A DNA stretch of 64,000 nucleotides from Pezicula radicicola (GCA_003008705.1 PDUO01000001.1:806001-870000); one strand, 5' to 3'. Counted from the stretch's first letter, positions 22,327 through 34,678 are shown. Notes: a model not told the origin generated them from the sequence alone. Program-made: numbers and translations.

Positions 22327-24083
22327 TGAATGGATGAATGAATGGATTGAAATGAAGCGGAATGATCATAGGCAATTTGATTTTCATGGACGCGTAAGAT
22401 ACCTTTTGTTGCATTTTAGCGAGGTTTGGGGTTTACAGTTGGAAGTGTGTTGAATGTCCAAGGCCGTTGCGAGCGCATTCAGTGGGAGTTCAATTTGAAG
22501 GATGCTATTCTATCCTGACGGCGACTGCATTAGGAAGGCTTGGTCTTGAAATCATCATGTTTACATTATCTGTATACCGATGATAGATTGACTAGGCAGC
22601 AGACGGTTGGGCTGTCACTTATATCCTCTGAGAGTCTAGTTTTGCAGATGCAGTGACGAGAGATTATTAACTATTATATTCGATCCCAACGAAAAAGTCA
22701 CTGTCAATATCATTGTTAATGATACAACAAGTTCAAGATATATTGACAAGCTCCAGAGAAAAAGATATTTTGTTGTTCTAGACCCCCTGTTTCTTTGTGT
22801 ATTCCAATCTTTGTTCTCTGGTATATAATAGGTGGACCCAAAACACTTCTTTCGGGTGCTGTCTATTCTTTTCTCATGTCTTCTGTGCCAGTGCTTTTCT
22901 CCTGCTATATCATGTCTTTCGCCCGGGGTCCAAAGTCAACTGCCCATGCCCCTTGGTAATGAGGCCTCGTCCATTGGTCCATTTGGTGTCAAGTGTACCA
23001 TAGGCATACTGTTGTGGCACAGCATACGCAGGTCTTGGGTGCCGAGTGACATTCAAGCATGGGGATCGAGTTCATGTTTCGAGGGGTCGATGTGGTCAAA
23101 ATGGAATATGCGTCTGGAAAGAGAAGGAGATGTGAGATTATGCGCGTAGTTGTATTGCCGATACAGTAGTATTCGTGAGGCTCAAGCCGACATCTCGTTG
23201 GCAAATGCACCACGAGATAAGGCGCGGCCAAAGCCAGATATATGGAGAGTAAGGTATTGCAGCAAGAGGCAAAATGTTCCAGATGAACATGCTGTAGCAA
23301 GGCTTAAAGGTCCTCTGGGAAATTTGCCTGGATTGGGAGTAGCGGCATTTTGCTGATCCACCCCACCTCTTCTCCAGATTTCAGATAGCAGATTGCCTCT
23401 CTCTCACCTTACCTGCTTCTACTGGCACCGCCATGTGCACAACGTCTCGCTGCTCGATAATGATCATGCCATGATTTGGTATTCCGAGGCATTCCTGGAT
23501 ATCGGTGATATCTATTTGCTTGGGACGGAGTTATACCCCCCAATCTTTGGCCTGATTCCTGCGCTACAGCGTGGGACCTGGAACTCGACTCTTGCGTCTA
23601 TCATAGAGTGTCATGCGTTTCCCGATTTCTTTTACCCTTTCGAGATAGTATGATAGCTACCTTAGCTACCTTACTCTGCATTTTTGGTGTCGCAATCCAT
23701 CCTTTAGCCCCCCCGCTTCGTCTATCTATCTGCACTACCCTATTACCTTACCGTCAAATCAATGCTTGCACAGCTGCTGTACCTCACGATAAGACATCCC
23801 CATGCCTTATATTCTCCCATTTCCCTTCATTCTACTGATTCCATTTACATTGGCCCAGTGGCATTTCCCCCTTCCCTTCCCTTCCTTTCCCTTCCCTTCC
23901 GTTTCCTTTCATCTCCTCTCCTCTCGTCGCCCTCACCTTCTAGATCGTCTCTCTCATATCCGCACGTCATAGGAACCATCCTCGCAAGGACGTCCGACGT
24001 GAGACGAGCAGCCAACACAGAGTTATAATAAGTTGTGTATTACGACAATCACTACCACCAGTCATCATTTGCAGAATTGCGCC
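22327..24083. other. intergenic region
   Basis: No gene is supportable. The left half is the 3' flank of the repeat-protein gene, with AT-rich text at 22640-22790. From about 23700 to 23960 the plus strand is a pyrimidine-rich tract with repeated CTTCC/CCTTTCC words immediately upstream of the DUF3445 gene, probably its promoter and leader. Confidence 0.5.
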
Positions 24084-25653
24084 ATGGATCTTTCCACTAT
24101 TACTTCCTCCCAATGGCTCCTTGGGCTTGGTGTAGTGTTTCTACTATCCTCGGCTACCTCACTACTTCTGAGCAAACGACAAAGAGATTCCGTACTGAAT
24201 CGTTTACATCTGCGTCAACGTCGGACCTCGGGAGCGTCAACACCTCCTCGATCAATCTCACCAACTAAAGATGTCAAGCAGTCAATGTCTTCCAAGCCCG
24301 ATTACAGAACTGCATTCCCACCTTCCAGACGCTCAGCTCTCCATGAACTTGCAAAGACCGCCACATCTTCCAGCAAAAGGATTCTCAATGGCCCTGAACC
24401 TGCTGCCGACTTTCTGACCAAAGATCCATTGCCAACGACACGCTCTTTTGCTCTTGATAATGCTGTACCAAAATACACACCAACCGGCTTCTCGACCGCA
24501 GAGATTCAGGCTATGGGTGATTTTCCAGACTACAGCATCTTAAGTGGTGTTCCACTTCCCAAACCATACAAGAATTTCGATCCAGCCAAAGCGCGCCCCA
24601 GACCATACCGGCCATTCAGGTGGGCTTATCATCAGACTATGTGTAAGCTCATACCGCTACGTGATTTTGATTCATTTGGACTGATATGAGACAGCCTTTA
24701 ACAAAATGGAGACGGACTGGTGGCTAGAAATAGACAATGACTACGTTGCACGAATTGAGGAACGTAAGGGAATTTACGCTAAGTACGGGACAATGATCAT
24801 GGATTGGCTGCCCGGCTCGGAGCTTGTGTGCAAGGAACTAATGGAGATGGCCCTACAATTCTATTGCGCAAGATACCCGGCCTATTTCTCTTTGTCCGCT
24901 GACAAAAAAACATTCCACAATGGCCTTCTCAAAGAAGATACTGATATCAAGAGCCTCCACCCGCTTCACGTGCTTCTAAACAATGTTCCAGAAGACTTCG
25001 CCATTGTGCTACGCAACGAGGAAGACGGCATGTACTACTTCCGAGCCGGTGTTGTCTGCAGCTCCTTAGGCTGGAATGTTGGGACAAAGATCGGCATGCA
25101 GCTTGAGGAGATTCACAAGCCGATTCCCGACTACAAAGAAAAGATGTCGTTCAGCATGGACCGCTACTTTAGCAAGATGCCAACCAACACTCCAATCCAA
25201 CGAGGTAGCTGGGGTCTTGAAGTCGGAACGCCACTCTTTATGCCACCTGGCCACCCTCACGAGAAGCTTCGGGAGATACAGAAGACAGACTTGACAGTCG
25301 ACGAGTGCCACCTTAGAGTTGATTGGCAAACCTTGAGGAGGCTGCCCTTGAGCGCCGGGATTGTGTTCAACTTTACAGCGTTATTTACACCTGTGCCCGA
25401 GTTTCGGGACGAGCCCTATATTCCATCCTTGCTCCTCAAAATCTTAAAGGAGGGCAAGAAGAGTCTAATGGAATACAAGAGTACGTGGCACGTCGAGCAC
25501 GTCTGCATTCCAGCATTGGAGAAGTATGAGAAAGACCAAGAGACGATGGGACTGATTGAGCCAAACTGGGAGGTGGCAACGTTGGATGCATACCCATGGT
25601 TCGATGGATGGAAAGATAAATGGGAGAAGCAGCAGGGCTATGAAGGGATTTAG
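24084..25653 (+). CDS. DUF3445 / HRQ family protein (haem-dependent N-demethylase-like)
   Basis: Exons are 24084-24642 and 24695-25653, with a 52-nt intron (GTAAGC..CAG), giving 505 residues. The start at 24084 (MDLSTITSSQWLLGLGVV) gives an N-terminal membrane anchor at about residues 9-30. A Ser/Pro-rich linker follows, then a domain with DWWLEIDNDYVARIEERK, DYKEKMSFSMDRYF and LRVDWQTLRRLP. This pattern is typical of the DUF3445 family, whose bacterial members include haem-dependent oxidative N-demethylases. By inference this is a membrane-anchored oxidative enzyme with unknown substrate. An upstream in-frame ATG at 24033 would lengthen the protein by 17 residues and is less likely. No pathway neighbour is evident. 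Confidence 0.85.
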
Positions 25654-27348
25654 AGGCCTTTTGGTTCTAGACAGTAGGTAGCTACCACATTAGTAGGAGT
25701 GGTGGTTCCGATGGCGTTACTACGTTGCCTTTCGGGATTCTGGGCGATCGCTCTTACAGCATGAGGTACTCTCTGCAAGAAATTATAAATCTGTTACCAC
25801 CTTGATACTTGATTACTCTTGACTCGTAGAGTGTGGCTTTCTTTTCCAGTTCTCGATGATGTTATGCTCAGCAGCTTAGCTGCGAATAGTGTGAAGGATA
25901 CAATATTCTGACAATGATCTAGTGTTTTATTCACATAACAACATGTTGTGATGTTTTTGGGTATATGGTGTGTCGAGTTGCCCATTGCCCCTTGGTCCCA
26001 CGGTAAAATTCGCCAAGAGCATAATTAATATTGGGTTCCCAATAGGCGCTAAGGCCCATGGATAGTAATGCGGCTGAATCATGAATGGTAGTCTTGCGTA
26101 ATACAGGGTGTGTTCCTTCAAAGTTTGGCGTTTGGCGTCCTTATTTTATTTGTGCGGAAGGACGAGCCGTTCGTTTACGGTAATTCACCTAAGCAACGAG
26201 GGTTCTACTCCCTCCTTTCCATTGACACATTAGATGACACGATACGCTACGCGACCTACTACGACTACTACTGTAAGTACTATCGTATTTCATCAACAAC
26301 ATCTACTCAACCACGCCTTAGCATCTCTCTCTCCTCCAATTGTTGCCCTCGTCGCATGTGGCCCCGTCACCAAGGCCTCACGGCGATCTGATGTTCCCAT
26401 ACTGGCCATCTCCTTTCCCCTCGGAGGTGGCTCCCCGCCCCTCCGTTTGTGACATGCGATTTGATGCTGCTGCGAGTCTAGATGTGTGGGCACGTGGCTA
26501 AGTTCACAGATGTCATCATCCTCTGATGTCAAGGCTGCAGGTAGATATGTTGGTACGTTGGTATAGGATGGAGGCCCTGCGACGGCCCTACCTTATACAG
26601 CGAGCGTCTCTGAGGGCGTTTGGCCAACTTACTGCGTAGACCCTCTACACTAAGATACCCGATCGCCCCTCCCGAACCCATAAGTGTATTGTCAGTATCG
26701 ACAAAAAACTCTTTCTCAGCGGATTCGATCGCTCAAAGTAACGGAGCTGTGTCCGACTCCGATGCTGGCCAACTTCGATGAATTCTGGACTTCCTGTTCA
26801 TCTGTGTTCTTCTAGTGGACCGGAGTCATGGTCCTTCAAAACAACCACCCGCCGCTGCGAGAGCCCTAAAATACCGTATCGACATCTATCGCATTCACGA
26901 ACAAGGCGCTTCGCAGCCTCCCATCTTGCTTTCCCTGCGATGCCAGCAGCGGGTCGCAGGAGCAACTATTCGAGTATCAGAGTGTGCAACATCCCCACCA
27001 GACGGCCCAATAGCCAGTATCATCACCGTTGATTCTACCGTTGACTCTCAGCTATTCGATTTCTAACTTACCGCTACGACTAGAGACCCAACTGACCTAA
27101 TGGCATGTAACAATGTCTTCCAGCATTAGACCATAGCCCACATCCTACACTAACCAAGCTGACAACCCCATTGAGAGAACACGCTCGTTACCTATTCCAA
27201 GCACGCGACTCTAGGTCCTGTGCTCGGCCAGTTACGAGTCCCTTCGTATAATTTTGCGACACTGTAGTAGTTTGTCGCGATATCCACAGATTGGGGAGTA
27301 CAGCAAGGTCTGAGTTCCTGCGCCTCTCTTTCGGGGGAGGGTGTCAAG
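25654..27348. other. intergenic region upstream of the Zn2Cys6 gene
   Basis: No reading frame can be supported. The region contains mixed-composition text with CT-rich patches near 26300-26420. The frames of about 84 codons at 26778-27066 lack recognisable domains and probably lie in the promoter or leader of the regulator gene. Confidence 0.5.
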
Positions 27349-30300
27349 TTGACCATGAACCCGGATTCGGCCTCCAGCGCAAGCTCTGGGGTTCCTCCAA
27401 GTAGCCGTCGTGGGACTGTTGCAATCCAAGTTAGTGAGCCCTCGATTTCTTTCGCCGCATCGCGAGGTGCTGAGCAACATATCGATGATGTCGCGGATTT
27501 CCAAACCCCAGATTCATTCGTGATCCGGGACTGACGATTGATGTGTTCAAGGCCTGTGACACTTGCCGATCGAGAAAGCAAAGATGTGACGAGCAACGAC
27601 CGAAGTGTGGCCTATGCCAGAGGATGAAGCTGGAGTGCAGGTACCGGGAACCACAGCCCACCAAGTAAGTACCGGCCCCATCATACCAGAGTTGACCGCC
27701 CCCCGACATAGATATCTCGTCAGCGTGTGGTCCTACTACCGGAGGTTTCTCCTCCTAGAGAGTTTTGTTCAATAATGAATCGAAATGAAGGACTCTCGGG
27801 TTGTAACAAACCTCGCTGGCCCAAGAAGTACCACCAACTGTTGCTTGCTTCGTCTCAGCGATAAACATTTGCTCGGACGGCTCACTAACAGTATGATTTC
27901 CAGGAAAGATAAGACTCTTGTTGAAATTCTCGACCGTCTGAAGGCCCTTGAAACAAAGGTTGATCGAATTCCTATCCGAGGCGGCCCCGTCCCAGGTTTG
28001 GGTCCACTACATCCATCTTCTTCCAGTGGAGGCCCTTCTGTAGGTGTCGACGAGACCGATCCAAGTCCAGGTTCATACCAAACTTCTTCAATGCGCCCTT
28101 CAACACAGCCAAGCCCTAGTGAAGCCAGTGGTTTAGGCAGGAACTTTCCATACCGGCATGCTTCTGCCGCTCACAAAATGCTGACTTGGCCCGCAATACA
28201 GCAGCTCTTACTGCAATCGGTCCCGTCGAATCTGCGAGACTTGCAAAGTTTGGAGCAAGAAGGTTCTGCCTTCGTCGTGAGAATGCAGAAGGGAGTGACT
28301 GGGTTACCCATGGAGGTAGCACTGCAAAGCACTCCATTTTTAGGCATGCAAACACAAGCAAGCAGAAATGCAGGAGGATCCAGAACAGTCTTTCCGGCGT
28401 TGACTAGAGAGAGAATGCTCTATTTAGCAACAGCGTACTTTGACTCTTTCAACTTCATTTATCCATTCATGGACAGACAGAACTTTGTCTCAGATACGCT
28501 GGCAACAGTCTATACAGAAGGTTTTAATGGTGATGCAGATTCTGTCATTGCCTTGCTCATTTTTGCACTCGGTGAGATGGCAATTGAAGGGACCCAAGGA
28601 CGGCCAATCGAGGAATATAATGGGCGCCCAAGCGGCGTAAAGGGTGGCACCGCCTCAAAACCTCCAGGACTCGAGTTTTTCAATGCGGCAAGAGAGCGCA
28701 TTGGGTTCGTGTTGACAGAGTGTGATCTAGAGAGTGTTCAGATCTTTTCATTAGCGGCGTGCGTTGTCCCATTCCCCTATCCCCCCCCCACACTGCGCCC
28801 CCTCCCTCTTTCAAGATCTTCTCTTTTCCCCTAAATCTTAGGCTTATGATGTCTTACTCTATAGGCTCTACAACGAATCCTGTTCTCGTCATGTGGTAAG
28901 TGACAACGAAAGTATCTCCTTGATTGCTGCAGATGCACTTATGCGGGAAATTATATAGGACTTCTGGAGACTCACGGTTTCCGCCTCCTCAGCATGTCAA
29001 GTTCTGATCACGTGGTAAGCACAGTGAGGTGTTGGGCTTGGTTTGATTGACTGACTGACTGGCTTAATATAGTAATCTAATTGACTGGAACTCCTCCAAG
29101 GGCGATCTCATTAAACGTGCATATTGGCATTGTGTAATCATGGAAACGCAAGTGATCGTGATATGAGCCCAGATCGAGATGCTAACCGACGACAGGGGTC
29201 TTCACCTCGAACTCGATCTTCCCCTTACTGGCATCAATGGGCTGGAGGACCGAGTAGGCATGCCGAGTTTCATTACTCCCTTCTGCGAGGCAGATCATCG
29301 TGGCAACCAGTCGTCGCATTTCGAAGCCCACTATGCATCGCAACTTGCTCTTCGCCGCCTATGTGCCAATCTGCATGATAACATCAATGACTGTAAGTAA
29401 AGTCCACTTTCCTTCCGATACTGCCTCCTCATTTGATACGCCTGACCTCAGTGCTTTGAGATGGACCCCTATCCCTCTGCACTCGCAATGCATGTCCGTG
29501 ACTCGTTTGGGGCGAGCATCAATTTACCCACACGAGATCCAGGAGAGCCATTCTTTATCATAAACTCTCTCCTCTAAGACAAGTCTTGCAATCATATCAT
29601 GTATTAACACTCGTTAGCCATGTCAAGCAACCACACTCCAGAGACTTCCACAAGTGGAGGTCCTACAGCTAATACTCTCCGGCAGCTTGCGGCCCAGCTC
29701 ACCCAGTGGCGTGGGATGCTGCCGCCGGAGCTTCAGTGGAACGAAGACGACCCTTCAAGCTACCCCAATCCCACCCCGCCTGCTCACAACCACACATTAG
29801 ACCCAGCTCTAGCCGTCCAAAAACGTCCCTCAGGTCAGCCAATGTTTACAGCAGATCTAGACAGCGAGCCAGACCACTATCAATATGTTTATGATATACA
29901 AGTGGCGCTGCTGCGGACAAGATACTACTATGCAAAGTACATGGTACATAGACCTTTTGTTTATAAGGCACTACATTTTCCAGAGCAGATGACCCAAGAG
30001 GATGCGGAAGGGGCCGCGGAGTGTCTTAAGGTACGTGATTTACTAGGTATAGAAACGAATTACTGACAATAATAAGTCTTGCCTAAACTGGCCTCTAACC
30101 TTTTCTCCGCCTTCACGGCGAAAAAGGCTCGTACCGTATCTCTTCTGTTGGTCACAGAATTTTCTCGGCATTCTGTTGATCCTGTACTTGACCCAGCACA
30201 ACCCAATGTTGCGTGATATTCGAAGTCAGCTATGCGGGCCGACTTTTGAACAGGACGTTGAGCAGAGTGTGGACCTAATGCTTGACTGGATCCGAGATCT

Positions 30301-30394
30301 GAAGAGCAGTGATCCAATTGCTCAGTGGTGTTGGAACATCTTGAAGGGAGTCTACGTAGGTTTAATCTTCCTTGATCAAAGACACGCTTCATAA
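27349..30394 (+). CDS. Zn2Cys6 fungal transcription factor
   Basis: Nine predicted exons: 27349-27429, 27552-27664, 27904-28758, 28865-28895, 28959-29014, 29073-29147, 29196-29392, 29618-30030 and 30077-30394. They join in frame to 712 residues. The binuclear zinc cluster lies at residues 28-56 (ACDTCRSRKQRC..KCGLCQRMKLEC, spacing C2-6-6-2-6). It is followed by a linker/coiled coil (KDKTLVEILDRLKALETKVDRI) and a fungal_trans-type middle domain (FDSFNFIYPFMDRQNF, IFSLAALYNESCSRHVDFWRL, HLELDLPLTGI). The intron at 29148-29195 is of the GC-AG class (GCAAGT donor). The first intron uses an AAG acceptor and is the least certain junction. The 3' end is also uncertain, since a donor-like GTAGGT at 30357 could splice to a short final exon near 30432. 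It should be a nuclear DNA-binding regulator; targets are unknown. Confidence 0.83.
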
Positions 30395-31059
30395 TCCATG
30401 TTAAGAGCCAACACTGATGTTGGATTTCTAGCATATGGACTCATGACAGACATGCCCTCTCTCTTTTTGTGGCGTATCTTGGGAAGTTATGGAATGTACT
30501 TGAACACGATTTATCACTTTCATGTGAAATAGAATGCGGCTAGGAAAAGGGGGGATTAGGGACTGAGCGTTCAGGATGTGTATTTCTGCACGACTTCACG
30601 ATGTATGCATGCATTCCGGCCGGTACTTAGCGTTTCATTGGGCTGGTGTATGGGACTATTATCAAAACTTATGGGGTATTTGGCAGAGACAGGTCAACAA
30701 GATTCTCAGCAAGCACTAGACAATTCTGTTGTGGGAGTTATTAGGAGGTATGATTAGTCCTTTGCTCCCTTGGCTTGAAAATCTCACAGTAAGTAAGTGA
30801 GTGAGTGTGGTATTGGAAGCGCTTTATAAGCCCAAGATGTATATTACGAACATTACAAAATAGTCCATTCGCTTCCACTTATCGATCAACCCGCCCACAT
30901 TTATGGTAATTCACACTTCTAATAGACGGTTTAGAACGCATCCTCTTCCTTCTTGCAGTCAAGGACCTCATATGATAAACTAAGTGGGGTTAAGGTGTTG
31001 CTCTAGACCCCGCCAAAAATACGCTATGTCACTTACACTTTTCTGATTGCTCGACCTGT

Positions 31060-31203
31060 GTCACGTGGTTAGATTCATAAGGTGTGTACTTAGAATCAAA
31101 TAATTAATTCTCGTTCGTCCGACGGGACTACAGATTGGCTGTGTGGCTAGTTCTGTACAAGTGTGAATGTATAAAGCCGAGTCTTTTACATAAGCATTTT
31201 CTA
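31060..31203 (+). repeat. dispersed 144-bp repeat, copy 1
   Basis: Starting GTCACGTGGTTAGATTC and ending near AAGCATTTTC, this segment matches 61065-61207 in the same orientation. Shared blocks are GTGTGTACTTAGA, CCGACGGGAC, ACAGATTGGCTGTGTG, CTAGTTCTGT and GTGTGAATGTATAAA. The TATAAA suggests a promoter or solo-LTR-like part of a larger element. Flanks outside the segment are not similar. Confidence 0.75.
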
Positions 31204-31339
31204 CCTGAAGAACTACACTGCAGAAGCTACACAGAAAGATACTTTGCGAGGTATGGTGGTAATTATAACCACACTTTGTCGATTTTGTAGCCTAACCTAG
31301 CAGCGCACAAGCTTTAAATTAAATACTTGAATCCAGTGT

Positions 31340-31367
31340 GTTACCTAGATCAAATCAAGTTAGTAAC
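31340..31367. repeat. dispersed palindromic core motif
   Basis: The word begins GTTACCTAGATC and ends CAAGTTAGTAAC, forming an imperfect inverted repeat. Related words occur at 11302, 12418, 13319, 13674, 35841, 45838 and 51253. Confidence 0.55.
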
Positions 31368-32735
31368 CCTAAAGTAGTTATATGCTAGTATCGAATTACA
31401 CAGACGGAACATTTTATAGTGCCTATCTAATACATAAATATTTGGCGGATAATCGAGCAAATCGTCTAGGTACCGTACGTACTCTATCTAATAGTACATA
31501 TCGCTAGAGTCAGATCATAGGGAATCCTTCGCCTTCATTATTCTAGCGCTAGTCTCCCCCCTTTTCCTTTGAAGTACTTCCTCGCTTAGGTACGGATGCA
31601 AGAGATATTACATTGCGGCCAACATATCTAGTTATGCCTTCCTTTCCCCCTTCGTCTAATAATAAAGCATTATATCTAAAGTTGAGATTGTGTGCGTTAA
31701 TAAGCCTTGTAAACTAGGGCACGTTTTCGCCTTATATACTTCGTATCATTTATTTAAAAAATAATATTTAGATTAACGACATAGATCTATTTTAGCAACA
31801 CTAACAAGGTCGCTAATATTTACTTCGTATACAGTATGTTGTCTCCTAGTTGAAAAGAGAGTTATACATTAAAAGCAAATCGCTACTTTCTTTGAACGCG
31901 TAGTAGTTGTTGTTGTCGTATATAGTAAGTATTTAATATATTAGGGGGTTTCCATTTTCCTCCTTTAGTGTCTTGTGGTATTTGCTAGTGCCAATGCAAG
32001 TTAACCCCTATATGAGCTTTGCGAATTAGCTTAATAACTAAAAAAAAAAGGAGGATAGAGCTGTTTCTACTCGTTCTCCTGTAATTTACTAGTTATTATT
32101 AGTAATAGTAACAAGTTAGGTTTGTGCTTTTCTATTGTATTTAAACTAGGTCGATGTTTTAAGAGAAGGGGGGGGTACAAGGGAGTGTTATATTACTTAG
32201 TCTATTACTTTCTAAAAGCATAGGCTAATAGGACGTGCAGGACAAAATACATACATTATTTAAGCGGAGAAATTCTTAGGGAGTCGGATATCTGTACAAC
32301 GTGGAAAGGACTAGATTAAGGATATAAACTTCAACAATCGTAGGCCTATTATTGTAGCTTTAAATATCTGTTTTGCTTGAACTTGTAATACCTTATTCTT
32401 TGGTCGTGTAAGCTAGCGCTATAAAATCCTGCTAGACACCTATGGGAACATATTTAACTAGTCCGACTTTGACTTATTACCTTAAGAATCTGCATTTTAG
32501 CCGCCAAAGTAGGTTCCTACTAGAGTATTCCCCTTAGGAATGTTGAGTGCGGATACCTGTTATTGGCAACGAAGCCCTTTTTTAGTACAGAATAGTGTAT
32601 TTCCACTTTCACCTCACTTTAGCACTCGCGTTCCACATGCTTTTCGTATGCTTGATGCTTTCTAAATAAAGTGCCCCCCCCAACCCCAAAAAGCCATAGT
32701 TGTACTATGTCATTCACACCATAAGTCATCTGATA

Positions 32736-34019
32736 TTACAGCTTGGACTTCCGGTAGCTCGCATTAGGAATTTCTCCATCTAATAGATAATCAGGATACT
32801 GTCTTGTAGTCATTCCACCAGGCGACCGCCCTTAAAGAACAAAAGTTAGCACAATTTCGATCAGTTACGGGACGGGAAATGGGATCCTCACAGTCACCAC
32901 CATCAACTACTTGAACAGCTCCGTTGACAAAATTCCCCGAGTCACTAAAGAGATAGACAGTAGCATCGGCAATTTCCTTTACAGTACCATATCTCTGCAA
33001 CGGGACTTTCTTCTGTGCAAGTCCACTTGCTTCTGCACTTCTGGTACCCAGTCGTTCCATCCCTTCTGTCCCACTTATTGGGCCTGGTGTAATGATGTTG
33101 GATGTAATACCTCGGGGCCCGAATTCAATAGCTGCTGTCGCGGACAATGCATCAATTCCAGATTTTGCTGCTGCAGCATGGGCTTGTAATGCCATGCCCG
33201 TGTAATGGAATGTGGCAGAGATGAAGATAATTCTCCCACCGGTGGAAGTATTTGTCCCCGTATTTGGATTCTTGGACGCGGATTCGAGGAGGCATGGAAG
33301 TGTTGCTTTTAGAGTGTTATAGGCACCGAGGAGATCGATATCTATTACCGTCTTAAAGGCGTTGGCGGAGAGCCCGCTGATAGGCGCTATGAAGTTTCCT
33401 GCTGCACCGGCACTATAATCCTATCAGCCCTGGACAACTATTTGATAACTCTCCTCGTGTGAAACAGAAGTTACCCGTGTATCATATCTACAATAGTAAA
33501 AATACTGAAACCCGGTGTAGCTAGTGATTGAGCAAAGCCTTGGAGATAAACTTCATCGCTACGGCTTTTCCAGTGGCAGTTTGGTGACACTGAGCAGTGA
33601 TTTTGGCGTTGCACTGGATCTTTCTCAGCAGCAAAAGAAGAATTCCCTCACATCACATAATCTATGCCTCCCAACTCCTTCACACATCTCTCTACACAGC
33701 TCTGCAGACTCTCGATGCTGCGCACATCTGCCCCGCCGATGCCAATAACCTTTGCACCCGGCCGTGCTGTTGCTATATCTTGGGCCATAGTTTCTGTCTT
33801 GCTGGCATTACGACCGATAATACAGGCATTTGCGCCGAGATGGACGAGGGCTCGAACTTGTGCTGAACAAATGGTACCTGCACCGCCAGTACAGAAGACC
33901 ACCTTATTCTCTAGAGGAGGTGTTAGCGTTGTGATAGTCCTAGGAGGAGTGAAGGAGTGCAGACCGAAGATGCCATCCCGCCACACGCTGGAGAGATAAT
34001 CGGATCTTGGGATTGGCAT
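32736..34019 (-). CDS. SPS19: peroxisomal 2,4-dienoyl-CoA reductase (SDR family)
   Basis: Exons on the minus strand are 33652-34019, 32898-33412 and 32736-32830, in frame, giving 325 residues. It is a short-chain dehydrogenase with a Rossmann motif near residue 44 (VFCTGGAGTI), the DYVIAGAAGNFIAPISGLS segment characteristic of dienoyl-CoA reductases, an active-site region with HYTGMALQAHAAAAKSGIDAL, and ITPGPISGTEG. The last exon ends RKSKL, a canonical type 1 peroxisomal targeting signal. The enzyme reduces 2,4-dienoyl-CoA with NADPH during beta-oxidation of unsaturated fatty acids in peroxisomes. Retention of the final 67-nt intron would give a different tail without SKL. Intron 1 is 239 nt. 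The gene is divergent from the Atg33 gene. Confidence 0.9.
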
Positions 34020-34213
34020 GGCTACTTTCGTGCTTCGACCTTTGAGAATTGGATCTGATAAAGTAAAGGAAGAAGCGCACAGGTGGATGGAGATAGCGAA
34101 GGACTATTGTTTATTCTTTAAGTGAAGGAGTCGTCGAGGATAGTCATGTCAAGCAAGTGTCACGGCCGTAAATAATCATGACTTACTCTACCTCCGTACT
34201 TTGCGACAAATGT

Positions 34214-34234
34214 GGACCTTGGACCTTGGACCTT
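34214..34234. repeat. short tandem repeat, 7-bp unit
   Basis: GGACCTT occurs three times in succession. Confidence 0.8.
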
Positions 34235-34278
34235 GGGAACTCTGGGGAGCCGAGGCCCGTTCGGTACGAGTACGGAGG

Positions 34279-34402
34279 GGCAGGCAATAAGTTGTGTCTC
34301 ACCGCTTTTACAGGGGGTATGCTAATGGGCCCTGTAACAGGCGCTGAAGCAGAGTTTTGCGTGGCAGAAAACAAAGCGGTGAGATACAGCTTATTCCCTG
34401 TG
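34279..34402. mobile_element. MITE-like element, family A copy 2 (hAT-type)
   Basis: This 124-bp element has terminal inverted repeats: CAGGCAATAAG..TCTCACCGC on the left and, reverse-complemented, CAGGGAATAAG..TCTCACCGC on the right. It is flanked by identical 8-bp direct repeats GTACGGAG at 34271-34278 and 34403-34410. Eight-base target duplications and CAGG ends fit the hAT superfamily. Its interior is homologous to the element at 6457-6597 in inverted orientation. No protein is encoded. Confidence 0.82.
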
Positions 34403-34678
34403 TACGGAGTAAACCACCCTATGTTACAGGGTTGCCAATCCAGTAAATCTTAGTAGCAGACCAGGTAGCCTCAGGAGCTAAGGCCCTACCTAAGCAAGGA
34501 TAACCAAAAACGCTCAGGCACCGACGACGTCAGGCTCGACGACCACCTCATTCTCACGGTCCAACTTCAATTGCGCAGAGCCGTCTTCTAGTCTCCTCTT
34601 CTCTCCTCTTGCCTTTTCCATTGCAATTATCTCGAAGTCGAAGTCTCTGATCTCGTCTGGGCATCCCACCGTCATACA

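Larger units (their letters stand above)
30395..32735. other. intergenic region with AT-rich, decayed-looking island
   Basis: From about 30750 to 32700 the DNA is AT-rich with abundant TA and TATA words and no ORF of note on either strand. This is the appearance expected of old repeat DNA altered by repeat-induced point mutation, which is inference. It includes a copy of the 144-bp dispersed repeat at 31060-31203 and the palindromic core motif at 31340-31367. A poly-A run lies near 32041 and homopolymer G and C runs near 32167 and 32674. No transposase or reverse transcriptase signature could be read. Confidence 0.55.
34020..34678. other. divergent promoter region between SPS19-like and ATG33-like genes
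   Basis: This 659-bp shared upstream region contains a 7-bp tandem repeat (GGACCTT three times at 34214-34234), a MITE-like element at 34279-34402 and a CT-rich stretch at 34580-34620 just before the ATG33 start. Confidence 0.6.
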
